In this document: piece by piece, positions 1 to 5,777 of the stretch
How positions within the stretch are numbered: the first letter of the stretch is position 1
Layout of the letters: each line of letters opens with the position of its first letter
NCBI GenBank assembly: GCA_964654155.1
Contig: CAZZGL010000034.1
Coordinates: forward strand, 1 to 14,053
Direction of reading: 5' to 3'
DNA: 14,053 nt
DNA from: CAG-826 sp964654155
GTDB taxonomy: Bacteria; Bacillota_I; Bacilli_A; RFN20; CAG-826
Notes under the pieces: generated by a model
Databases searched by the model: none
What the model saw: only the letters and a program-made list of their open reading frames with translations
Told to the model about the DNA's origin: nothing
Position numbers and translations under genes: made by a program

Positions 1-111
1 TATTCAATATTAACAATATGCTTTATCGAGTAAGTTTTAATTTAAAAGTTTAGGTTATAACTTTATATATTTTTAATATATAACTTTTTATTTTTTTCAT
101 TTATTTTAAAA

Positions 112-234
112 TTATTCCTCCAAAGATGCGCCTTACCTGAATTTGATATTATTGACGCACCTATATCCATTAATGTCTGCGCCCATGCTGGACCAGGAAC
201 AATAGGATTAAGTATTTCCAAATTTCCATATTAA
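112..234 (+). pseudogene. C-terminal remnant of a DegV/FakB-family protein
   Basis: A frame ending in TAA at 232-234 encodes a tail that reads PEFDIIDAPISINVCAHAGP and then GTIGLSISKFPY. The HAGPGTIG motif at the end is the signature C-terminus of DegV-family proteins (fatty-acid-binding FakB subunits of fatty acid kinase, normally about 280 residues). Only about 35-40 codons look coding. Upstream the same frame runs through low-complexity AT sequence and meets a stop at 58-60, and no DegV-like sequence is seen in the other frames of bases 1-110. It is therefore read as a decayed or truncated gene, not the end of an intact one. Its original terminator survives directly downstream. Family assignment is from motif memory; the pseudogene status is inferred. 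Confidence 0.6.
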
Positions 235-257
235 GCGGGTCTTTATCCGCTTTTTTT
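234..257 (+). terminator. Rho-independent terminator after the degV remnant
   Basis: Stem AGCGG (234-238) pairs with CCGCT (247-251) around an 8-base loop and runs into seven T residues. It begins at the last base of the degV-remnant stop codon and isolates the thrS promoter from upstream transcription. Confidence 0.75.
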
Positions 258-259
258 AT

Positions 260-288
260 TTGACTTTTTATTTATAAAGTAATATTAT
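260..288 (+). promoter_or_regulatory. Sigma-A promoter of thrS
   Basis: TTGACT (260-265) and TATTAT (283-288) are separated by exactly 17 bases. Transcription would start near 295, just before the T-box leader, giving a leader of about 230 nt. Confidence 0.7.
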
Positions 289-294
289 AATCTT

Positions 295-502
295 GCGTTG
301 AAAAAGACATGTTTATTTATGCTTTATTTATAGAGAGGAAATTAATTGGTGAAAAATTTCTACTTAAACTAAATAAATACCACTTTTGAGCAATCTTTAA
401 TAGGATCGTAATTCGGCGTTAACGATTATTGAGCGCATGTTATCTAACATGAAATAAGGTGGTACCGCGTAAATATAACGTCCTTATATTGGACGTTTTT
501 TT
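295..502 (+). ncRNA. T-box riboswitch (tRNA-Thr sensing) of thrS
   Basis: The T-box core (AGGTGGTACCGCG, about 457-469) carries the UGGN that pairs with the uncharged tRNA acceptor end. The upstream half has the Stem I start (AGAGAG near 332-337, then GGTGA) and an ACC triplet at 379-381 followed by ACTTTTGAG, the usual context after the specifier loop; ACC is a threonine codon. A small hairpin at 436-451 (CATGTT/AACATG) sits where Stem III is expected. The intrinsic terminator follows: AACGTCC (477-483) and GGACGTT (491-497) with a T-run. Known logic of the family: uncharged tRNA-Thr stabilises the antiterminator and allows thrS transcription. Motifs are seen directly; the exact Stem I fold is inferred. 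Confidence 0.92.
477..502 (+). terminator. T-box intrinsic terminator before thrS
   Basis: A seven-bp stem AACGTCC/GGACGTT with a TTATATT loop is followed by a run of T. It is the conditional terminator of the T-box and overlaps the 3' side of the antiterminator. Confidence 0.85.
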
Positions 503-524
503 ATTTTTAAAGGAGAGATATATT

Positions 525-2435
525 ATGTTAAAACTTATTTTACCTAACAATAATGTTTTAGAAATTGAAAATGGACTTCATGGATATGAAGTTGCTAAAC
601 AAATTTCAAAAAGTTTAGAAAAAAAAGCAATTGCTTATAAAATCAATGATAAAATTTACGATTTAGGAAGTGAAATTGCAGAAGAAGGAAATCTTACATT
701 CTTAACTGAAGAAGATCCTACCGCACTTGATTTATTAAGACACAGTACCGCTCATCTACTTGCAGAAGCAGTAAAGCGACTCTATCCTGATGCACTGTTT
801 GGTTTTGGTCCAACAATTGAAGAAGGTTTCTATTATGATATCGATTTTTCTTCTCCTATTTCTGAAACAGATTTAGTAAAAATTGAAACAGAAATGAAGA
901 AAATTGTCAAAGAAAATAAACGTTTCATAAGAAAAGAAATTTCTAAAGATGAAGCATTAGAATTATTTAAAGATAATCCTTATAAAGTGGAATTAATTAA
1001 TGAAATAAATGATGTTATTAGCATCTATTCACAAGGTGATTTCATTGATTTATGTCACGGCCCTCATGTTCCATCCACTGGTTGGTTAAAGCATTTTAAA
1101 TTAACTTCGATTGCTGGAGCATACTGGAGAGGTAATTCTAATAACAAAATGCTTGTTAGAATATACGGAACAGCTTTCTTTAGTGATGAAGATTTAAAAA
1201 ATCATTTAAATCTTATTGAAGAAAGAAAGAAAAGAGATCATAGACGCCTAGGAAAAGAATTGGGATTATTTATGATGTCTGACTATGGTCCTGGTTTCCC
1301 ATTTTGGCTTCCAAACGGCATGACTTTAAGAAACACATTAGAAGATTTCTGGTATAACATCCATCGTCGTAACGGATATGTTTTTGTTAAAACTCCAACA
1401 ATGCTTTCTAAAGAGTTATGGGAGGTTTCTGGTCACTGGTATAATTATAAAGAAAATATGTATATTTCTGAAATTGATGATAAAGAATATGCAATTAAAC
1501 CAATGAATTGTCCAGGAGGAATGCTTGTTTACAAAAACTCTATGCACTCGTACAAAGACTTACCATTACGTATTGGTGAATTAGGTCTTGTCCATCGTCA
1601 CGAAGCTAGTGGAGCTTTAAATGGTTTATTTAGAGTCAGAACATTTACACAAGATGATGCTCATATTTTCTTAAGAGAAGATCAAATTATCGATGAAATC
1701 GGTCGTCTTTTAAAATTATATGATGAAGTATATTCTATTTTTGGATTAGATTTCCATATTGAATTATCCACTCGTCCAGAAAATAAATTTATCGGCGACA
1801 TTAAAATTTGGAATAAAGCTGAAAAAGCCTTAGAAGATGCTTTAAAAGCCTATGGTAAGAACTACAAGATTAATCCAGGTGATGGAGCTTTCTATGGTCC
1901 AAAATTAGATTTCAAATTACGTGATTCAATTGGTAGAATTTGGCAATGCGGAACAATTCAATTAGACATGAATCTTCCTGAAAGATTTGATTTAACTTAT
2001 ATCGATGAAAATAATCAAAAAGTACGGCCAATCATGCTTCATAGAGCATTATTTGGCTCAATTGAACGTTTTATTGGAATTATTACTGAACACTTTGCTG
2101 GTGCTTTTCCAACATGGCTTGCTCCAGTTCAAGTTGACATTCTTCCAGTTAATAACCTTTACCATCTTGAATATGCTCGTGAATTAGTAAATATATTTGA
2201 AGACCAAGATATTAGAACAAAGCTTGATGATCGTGAAGAAAAACTTGGATATCGACTAAGAGAAGCTCAAGTTTCAAAAATTCCTTATTCACTTGTTATT
2301 GGTGATAATGAAGTAGCAAATAAAACTGTCACATATCGCCGTTATGGTGAAAAAGATCAATATACTGTATCTTTAAACGAATTTTTGGATTTAATTCATG
2401 ATGAAATTAAAAGTAAAAAATTATTAAGTAAATAA
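525..2435 (+). CDS. thrS: Threonine--tRNA ligase (ThrRS)
   Basis: Charges tRNA-Thr with threonine in the cytoplasm using ATP. The 636-residue product has the full ThrRS plan: an N-terminal TGS domain (about 1-62), an editing domain containing the HxxxH motif in HSTAHLLAEA, the class II catalytic core, and a C-terminal anticodon-binding domain (about 540-636). The three zinc/threonine ligands are present: Cys329 in MNCPGGM, His380 in DDAHIF and His506 in MLHRALFGS. Their spacing of 51 and 126 residues equals that of the E. coli enzyme (334/385/511). The ATG at 525 is chosen because AGGAGAG lies just upstream. A GTG at 459 in the same frame lies inside the T-box core and is not a start. Expression is controlled by the upstream tRNA-Thr T-box. 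A strong terminator follows at 2446-2473. Confidence 0.97.
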   Translation: MLKLILPNNNVLEIENGLHGYEVAKQISKSLEKKAIAYKINDKIYDLGSEIAEEGNLTFLTEEDPTALDLLRHSTAHLLAEAVKRLYPDALFGFGPTIEEGFYYDIDFSSPISETDLVKIETEMKKIVKENKRFIRKEISKDEALELFKDNPYKVELINEINDVISIYSQGDFIDLCHGPHVPSTGWLKHFKLTSIAGAYWRGNSNNKMLVRIYGTAFFSDEDLKNHLNLIEERKKRDHRRLGKELGLFMMSDYGPGFPFWLPNGMTLRNTLEDFWYNIHRRNGYVFVKTPTMLSKELWEVSGHWYNYKENMYISEIDDKEYAIKPMNCPGGMLVYKNSMHSYKDLPLRIGELGLVHRHEASGALNGLFRVRTFTQDDAHIFLREDQIIDEIGRLLKLYDEVYSIFGLDFHIELSTRPENKFIGDIKIWNKAEKALEDALKAYGKNYKINPGDGAFYGPKLDFKLRDSIGRIWQCGTIQLDMNLPERFDLTYIDENNQKVRPIMLHRALFGSIERFIGIITEHFAGAFPTWLAPVQVDILPVNNLYHLEYARELVNIFEDQDIRTKLDDREEKLGYRLREAQVSKIPYSLVIGDNEVANKTVTYRRYGEKDQYTVSLNEFLDLIHDEIKSKKLLSK

Positions 2436-2445
2436 CTTTAAAATT

Positions 2446-2473
2446 AAAGTGGCTACAGAAAGCCACTTTTTTT
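2446..2473 (+). terminator. Rho-independent terminator of thrS
   Basis: AAAGTGGCT (2446-2454) pairs with AGCCACTTT (2461-2469) across a six-base loop and continues into a T-run. It lies only a few bases from the oppositely oriented rplT terminator. Confidence 0.85.
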
Positions 2474-2475
2474 AA

Positions 2476-2502
2476 CAAAAAAAGCCAGCACAACACTGGC
2501 TT
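2476..2502 (-). terminator. Rho-independent terminator of the infC-rpmI-rplT operon
   Basis: On the minus strand AAGCCAG pairs with CTGGCTT (2482-2488 with 2496-2502) around a seven-base loop, followed by a run of T (the A-run at 2476-2483 on the plus strand). It starts about 15 bases after the rplT stop. Confidence 0.85.
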
Positions 2503-2516
2503 AACTTAACTTTTAA

Positions 2517-2873
2517 TTATTTTGCTAATTCTTTTTTAGCAGTTGCGACTAAGCTTTCAAATGAAGCAAAATCATGAATTGCAATTTCACTTAACATTTT
2601 ACGGTTAATTTCAATACCTGCTAATTTAAGACCATGCATAAATTTGCTGTAGCTGATATCGCACATTCTGCAAGCGGCATTGATACGTTTAATCCATAAT
2701 TTACGGAAATCACGTTTAATTAAACGACGATCAATATATGCATAACGTAATGAATGCATTACTTGTTCTTTGGCAGTCTTAAAAATACGATGTTTACTAC
2801 CAAAATAACCTTTTGCTAATTTAAGAACTTTTTTACGTCTAGCTCTTGTAACAGTTCCACCTTTAACTCTCAT
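2517..2873 (-). CDS. rplT: 50S ribosomal protein L20
   Basis: Binds 23S rRNA early in large-subunit assembly and, in Firmicutes, represses its own operon through the infC leader. The product is 118 residues, the usual length. It opens with RVKGGTVTRARRKKVLKLAK, the hallmark basic N-terminal helix, and continues through YFGSKHR, the KTAKEQVMHSLRYAYIDRR block and KLWIKRINAACR. The start is slightly unusual in that the common MPRVKGG appears as MRVKGG, lacking the proline. An AAGGAGGA site lies about 9 bases before the ATG. It is the last gene of infC-rpmI-rplT, separated from rpmI by 13 bases and followed by a terminator. Confidence 0.97.
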   Translation of the reverse strand: MRVKGGTVTRARRKKVLKLAKGYFGSKHRIFKTAKEQVMHSLRYAYIDRRLIKRDFRKLWIKRINAACRMCDISYSKFMHGLKLAGIEINRKMLSEIAIHDFASFESLVATAKKELAK

Positions 2874-2886
2874 TGTTTAATCCTCC

Positions 2887-3081
2887 TTATTTAGAAAGTA
2901 AGTATTTAACCCTCTTGCAATCTGATGCATGGACTAAACCGGACTTTCTTAAATGTCTTTTTTGCTTATGTGATTTGTTATGGGAAAGATGGGATGTATA
3001 AGCTGACCATCTTTTTAATTTACCATTACCGGTAACTTTTACACGCTTTGCAAGTGCGCGTTTTGTTTTCATTTTTGGCAT
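2887..3081 (-). CDS. rpmI: 50S ribosomal protein L35
   Basis: A small basic 64-residue large-subunit protein. MPKMKTKRALAKRVKVTGNG is the classic L35 start, followed by the LSHNKSHKQKRHLRKS basic block characteristic of the family. Its length matches the family norm of about 64-66. The Shine-Dalgarno AGGAGGAA is close to the ATG. It lies between infC and rplT in the conserved order and is presumably co-regulated by the operon leader. Confidence 0.97.
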   Translation of the reverse strand: MPKMKTKRALAKRVKVTGNGKLKRWSAYTSHLSHNKSHKQKRHLRKSGLVHASDCKRVKYLLSK

Positions 3082-3093
3082 ACTCTGTTCCTC

Positions 3094-3684
3094 CTATTTT
3101 TTTACTTTTGATGCTAAAACTGCTGTTAGTAATTTACCATCAAGAACTGGTTTTTTCTCGATGGTCGCGTATTCTTCAACAAGCGCTATAAAGCGATTCA
3201 TAACATCTTCACCAACTTCGACGTGACTTAATTGACGTCCTCTAAAACGAAGAACAACCTTAACTTTATTTCCTTCTTTTAAGAATCTAATTGCGTGTCT
3301 TACTTTAGTTTCAAGATCATGTTGTCCAATAACTGGAGTAAGTTGAACTTCTTTTATCACAATAATATTTTGATTCTTTTTAGCTTCACGAGATTTTTTT
3401 TGTTGCTCAAAGCGATATTTACCATAATTTATAATTTTACAAACTGGTGGCTTTGCTTGTGGTGCAACACATAATAAATCTAAATCGTATTCACCGGCTT
3501 TCATTAAAGCATTGTATCTGCTCATAACTCCTAATGATTCGCCATTAGGTCCGATAACTAAAACCTCTTGGAAATAAATTGCTTCGTTTACTAAATCACC
3601 ATTATTACGGTCATTACGGCGTGGGCCTTGATTACCTGTAGGTGTTGTAGTAGTTGTTGGTTGATTTGTTTTATACTTATTAAT
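3094..3684 (-). CDS. infC: Translation initiation factor IF-3, probable AUU start
   Basis: IF3 binds the 30S subunit, prevents premature subunit joining and proofreads start codons. The two IF3 domains are clear: an N-terminal domain from LVNEAI (about 31) with GESLGVMSRYNALMKA and QAKPPVCKIINYGKYRFEQQ, and a C-terminal domain with KEVQLTPVIGQHDLETKVRH, FLKEGNKVKVVLRFRGRQLSH and VEVGEDVMNRF. The frame has no in-frame ATG near a ribosome site. AAGGGAGGT lies seven bases before ATT at 3684-3682, so an AUU start is proposed, as is known for infC in E. coli and Bacillus; this gives 196 residues. A GTG at 3717 in the same frame has no ribosome site and lies inside the leader terminator. The roughly 30 residues before the IF3 domain are polar and low complexity (a five-Thr run), longer than in B. 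subtilis IF3. First gene of the operon with rpmI and rplT. Confidence 0.95.
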   Translation of the reverse strand: MNKYKTNQPTTTTTPTGNQGPRRNDRNNGDLVNEAIYFQEVLVIGPNGESLGVMSRYNALMKAGEYDLDLLCVAPQAKPPVCKIINYGKYRFEQQKKSREAKKNQNIIVIKEVQLTPVIGQHDLETKVRHAIRFLKEGNKVKVVLRFRGRQLSHVEVGEDVMNRFIALVEEYATIEKKPVLDGKLLTAVLASKVKK

Positions 3685-3701
3685 AAGAATACCTCCCTTA
3701 C

Positions 3702-3732
3702 AAAGAAAAACGGACACAGAAATGCGCCCGTT
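3702..3732 (-). terminator. Attenuator hairpin in the infC leader
   Basis: On the minus strand AACGGGCGCA pairs with TGTGTCCGTT (plus coordinates 3723-3732 and 3709-3718) as ten base pairs including G-U wobbles, with a four-base loop. It is followed by TTTTTCTTT and ends about 20 bases before the infC start, as expected for a conditional terminator. Confidence 0.75.
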
Positions 3733-3825
3733 AAAATACGATTTTCTTCGTGTTTTGTGAACCTATTTAGTATCTAAATCAGGTGAGAAGCGGGCGCCTC
3801 TTCTTTCCACGTCTTTTATTTGCGT
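3709..3825 (-). ncRNA. L20-type autoregulatory leader of infC-rpmI-rplT
   Basis: About 115-140 nt of untranslated RNA separate the promoter from infC. It contains a hairpin with stem AGAAG/CTTCT (plus 3800-3804 with 3786-3790) whose loop holds GGCGCCCG. That loop can pair with CGGGCGC in the 5' arm of the attenuator hairpin (plus 3724-3730 with 3791-3797), so the long-range pairing and the terminator exclude each other. This matches the known B. subtilis arrangement, in which L20 represses infC-rpmI-rplT by promoting early termination. The alternative pairings are seen in the sequence; L20 binding is inferred from the family. Confidence 0.75.
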
Positions 3826-3829
3826 TCTA

Positions 3830-3858
3830 ATAGTATCATTATAACCACTTTAAGTCAA
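3830..3858 (-). promoter_or_regulatory. Sigma-A promoter of the infC operon
   Basis: On the minus strand TTGACT (plus 3853-3858) and TACTAT (plus 3830-3835) are separated by 17 bases. Transcription would start near 3823, giving a leader of about 140 nt before the AUU start. Confidence 0.7.
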
Positions 3859-3936
3859 GAAAATTCGTAATTTCTTTCAAAAAACTATCTTTTCCATATT
3901 AAAGCGCTTTTTAAAGCATACAAATGCTCTATATTT

Positions 3937-4503
3937 TTATTCAAAGCGACTTCTAATCCAAAAGTATATTAATCTTAATACTAAATAACCAAGTGGTAAA
4001 AATGACATCCAAGGTTTAAAGCATCCAACAAGCGCTAAAACACCAAAAATGACAAGATTAGAAATCATAAAGAATTTATTTCTACTCTCTGTCTCACTCC
4101 ATTCGGATACAGCAGAACTTAAGGCAACCGTTGAATATTGTTTACGCCTGTTATAAGTATCCTTTACTCGATCATAACTCGCTCTTAAATCATCTGCGCT
4201 CATCATCGCACAACAAATATCATTTGATATTGAAGCAATAACATAAAAAACAATTCCAGCAGTATTATTAGCGGCTACTCTAACAATTCCAGCAATAATT
4301 GTTCCCACAAAAGCTAAAATAATAAAGCCTTTTGATTCTTCATAAATGTTTTGAGCGAACGATACACATTTAACTACCTCAGCCCATGCTAATCCACCGG
4401 CGACAGCAAAAATCCAATCTTCTTTATGCCCCGAAAAATAAATAATAAAAGCAATAAAAAATATTATAATTAGTTTTAATATAAGCCAAATAATCCTTTT
4501 CAT
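3937..4503 (-). CDS. Multi-pass membrane protein of unknown function
   Basis: I do not recognise this 188-residue protein. It is strongly hydrophobic, with likely membrane segments at about 4-23, 59-77, 82-101, 144-162 and 168-183, and a weaker one at 30-48. A single charged stretch at 102-143 (SADDLRASYDRVKDTYNRRK onward) probably faces the cytoplasm. The tail RSRFE is short. Start: ATG at 4503 preceded by AGAGGA nine bases upstream; an earlier in-frame ATG at 4560 has no ribosome site. It lies downstream of the FakA-like gene on the same strand with an imperfect inverted repeat between them, and upstream of the infC promoter. No classic terminator is obvious after it; only a weak AGCAT/ATGCT hairpin without a T-run lies near 3918. 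No catalytic motif is visible. Confidence 0.7.
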   Translation of the reverse strand: MKRIIWLILKLIIIFFIAFIIYFSGHKEDWIFAVAGGLAWAEVVKCVSFAQNIYEESKGFIILAFVGTIIAGIVRVAANNTAGIVFYVIASISNDICCAMMSADDLRASYDRVKDTYNRRKQYSTVALSSAVSEWSETESRNKFFMISNLVIFGVLALVGCFKPWMSFLPLGYLVLRLIYFWIRSRFE

Positions 4504-4547
4504 AAAATTAATTCCTCTATATAAAATGTTCAATAAATAATTTAGCA

Positions 4548-4592
4548 TTACAAAAAGCATTTAAACAATCAAATCACTTAATGCATTTGTAA
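4548..4592 (-). repeat. Imperfect inverted repeat before the membrane-protein gene
   Basis: TTACAAAAAGCATT (4548-4561) and AATGCATTTGTAA (4580-4592) can pair as a 7-bp plus 5-bp stem with a small internal mismatch and an 18-base loop. No T-run follows on either strand, so it is not a standard terminator; it may be an RNA hairpin in the 5' untranslated region or an operator-like site. Confidence 0.45.
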
Positions 4593-4605
4593 TAGAACAT
4601 TATTT

Positions 4606-4857
4606 TTATCCTTTCAATCCTCTTGATTGACGATCCATATCTTCAACAACGATATCATAAATCTCGCCTAATGTTGAACAATATTTAAGAACTTCCCATG
4701 GTTCATTTGTATGAAAATGGATTTTAATTAATTCATCATCGCCAACTGCAAGTAAGCAATCTCCTTTTAAATTATTTTCAAAATAATCATTGATTGCGTC
4801 TTCATCTAATCCTTTTCCTTCAATCAGCAATTGCGTATCATATCTGTATTCAAGCAT
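4606..4857 (-). CDS. Small stand-alone FakA middle-domain-like protein (kinase to dihydroxyacetone kinase family)
   Basis: The 83-residue product matches the segment that in fatty acid kinase FakA (DAK2/YloV family) follows the N-terminal kinase domain: YRYDTQLLIEG, GDCLLAVGDDELIKIHFHTN, then EPWEVLKYCSTLGEIYDIV and DMDRQSRG. Stand-alone versions of about this size occur in Firmicutes and are often annotated as 'kinase to dihydroxyacetone kinase'. No kinase domain is present, so an enzymatic kinase role is not supported. In FakA this domain is thought to bind zinc through one Cys and an HxH pair. The HxH is kept (His47, His49), but the expected YxYC position is Asp7. Start: ATG at 4857 preceded by AAAGGAG; an in-frame ATG at 4884 sits inside the promoter -10 box. 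Function unknown; a regulatory or scaffolding role is speculation. Confidence 0.8.
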   Translation of the reverse strand: MLEYRYDTQLLIEGKGLDEDAINDYFENNLKGDCLLAVGDDELIKIHFHTNEPWEVLKYCSTLGEIYDIVVEDMDRQSRGLKG

Positions 4858-4882
4858 ACTATTTTCTCCTTTATTTGGATTC

Positions 4883-4891
4883 ATTATAGCA
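4883..4891 (-). promoter_or_regulatory. Extended -10 promoter of the FakA-like gene
   Basis: On the minus strand TG-C-TATAAT (TATAAT at plus 4883-4888) is a perfect extended -10 element; the -35 region is poor. Transcription would begin near 4876, about 20 bases before the chosen start, and excludes the ATG at 4884 as a start. Confidence 0.55.
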
Positions 4892-4914
4892 TATTCAATA
4901 CAGAAACACCATTA

Positions 4915-5286
4915 CTATTTTTTTAGCCTTTTCTTTGCGGCACAATAAAACAAATCTAATGCTTTTTTATAAATATTTGGTTCTTCTTTAATGTTAATTA
5001 TCTTACATTCATGATTAATAATATATAAAAATGCTTCTGGAACCATCGTTAATCCTCCTAAACTTCCACCACCATAAGGATAATCATCGTCTAATAGAGT
5101 TTGATTTTTATTAACTTTATAATTTGCGCCTCCAGTACCAAATCCAAACGATACTTTACTTAAAGGAATTAATATTTCTCCTTTTGATATATATATCGGT
5201 TCACCTACAACTTTTAAATCACTAATAATCGTTGATAAATTATTAATCGTATCAATTAAAAAATCATTAATATTCTTTTGACTCAT
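4915..5286 (-). CDS. ytfJ: GerW-family spore protein (YtfJ)
   Basis: YtfJ/GerW is known in B. subtilis as a sporulation-stage protein needed for normal spore germination. The 123-residue product shows the family pattern: an N-terminal helix (NINDFLIDTINNLSTII), VVGEPIYISKGEILIPLSKV, the glycine-rich FGFGTGGANY, a second glycine motif PYGGGSLGG followed by LTMVPEAFLYI, and the final YKKALDL. It is somewhat shorter than B. subtilis YtfJ (about 150). The ATG at 5286 lies 8 bases after AAGGAG and overlaps the end of the upstream ytfI by 20 bases, implying translational coupling. The overlap and partner are the same as ytfI-ytfJ in Bacillus. Its presence suggests spore formation or recent loss of it. 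Confidence 0.88.
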   Translation of the reverse strand: MSQKNINDFLIDTINNLSTIISDLKVVGEPIYISKGEILIPLSKVSFGFGTGGANYKVNKNQTLLDDDYPYGGGSLGGLTMVPEAFLYIINHECKIINIKEEPNIYKKALDLFYCAAKKRLKK

Positions 5287-5743
5287 GAATTTGTCTCCTT
5301 AACAATAAATAATTAATTAGTACTATGCCTAAATAAAATTTTAAATTTATTCTAATTTTTGTATTATCAAATTTTGATGATAAATTAATTTTTATTAAAT
5401 TCTTATAATCTAAGCTCTGAATTATTTCTTTTATTCCATATAAAACCGCTAAAAAGTCAAAGCGCTGTTTTATTCCTTGTTCAATTATAATTCTGTTTAA
5501 ATGTATGTATTTAAATAAGTGCAAATATAAACTACTTTTTGATTTCTTTTGTTCCATCATTTTCATTTCTGAATCAATAATCTTATCGGATAGCTTTTCC
5601 TCACACAATGAATATATTTTAATTCTAAATAAATATATATGTACTTTATTCACAGAAATAATAATCGTGCAACGAATATTTATGACAAATAATATTAATA
5701 TAAGAAGTAAAATAGCAAAAACTGTAAAATATAGGGTCTTCAT
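5267..5743 (-). CDS. ytfI: DUF2953-family protein (YtfI-like)
   Basis: The 158-residue product has one N-terminal membrane anchor (about 5-23), then INIRCTIIISVNKVHIYLFRIKIYSL, typical of the start of DUF2953/YtfI, a lysine-rich middle (KMMEQKKSKS) and a C-terminal half rich in Ile/Leu ending YLLLRRQIHESKEY. Sequence identity to YtfI is weak by eye; the call rests mainly on its position directly before and overlapping ytfJ (gerW), as in Bacillus. It is shorter than B. subtilis YtfI. The ATG at 5743 has no Shine-Dalgarno sequence. A TTGAAA (plus 5774-5779) and TAAAAA (plus 5751-5756) 17 bases apart would place the transcript start at or next to the ATG, so it may be leaderless. The exact start is uncertain. 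Role unknown; spore association is inferred from the pair. Confidence 0.65.
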   Translation of the reverse strand: MKTLYFTVFAILLLILILFVINIRCTIIISVNKVHIYLFRIKIYSLCEEKLSDKIIDSEMKMMEQKKSKSSLYLHLFKYIHLNRIIIEQGIKQRFDFLAVLYGIKEIIQSLDYKNLIKINLSSKFDNTKIRINLKFYLGIVLINYLLLRRQIHESKEY

Positions 5744-5777
5744 ACTTTTATTTTTAACATTATTTAAAATTTATTTC

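Noticed and set aside
1..110. Possible gene or RNA in the AT-rich left edge
   Set aside because: Only low-complexity AT sequence with stops in each frame; nearby palindromic AT repeats are expected by chance at this composition.
459..524. Upstream GTG extension of thrS by 22 residues
   Set aside because: It reads through the T-box core and terminator, has no ribosome site, and ATG at 525 follows AGGAGAG with the family-typical N-terminus.
2005..2187. 60-codon plus-strand frame inside thrS
   Set aside because: It is an out-of-frame shadow of a clearly coding region, with low-complexity product and no ribosome site.
3685..3717. GTG start of infC at 3717
   Set aside because: It lies inside the attenuator hairpin, lacks a Shine-Dalgarno site, and AAGGGAGGT is placed for the ATT at 3684.
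3918..3931. Hairpin AGCAT/ATGCT after the membrane-protein gene as a terminator
   Set aside because: The stem is five base pairs with no T-run on the minus strand, too weak to call.
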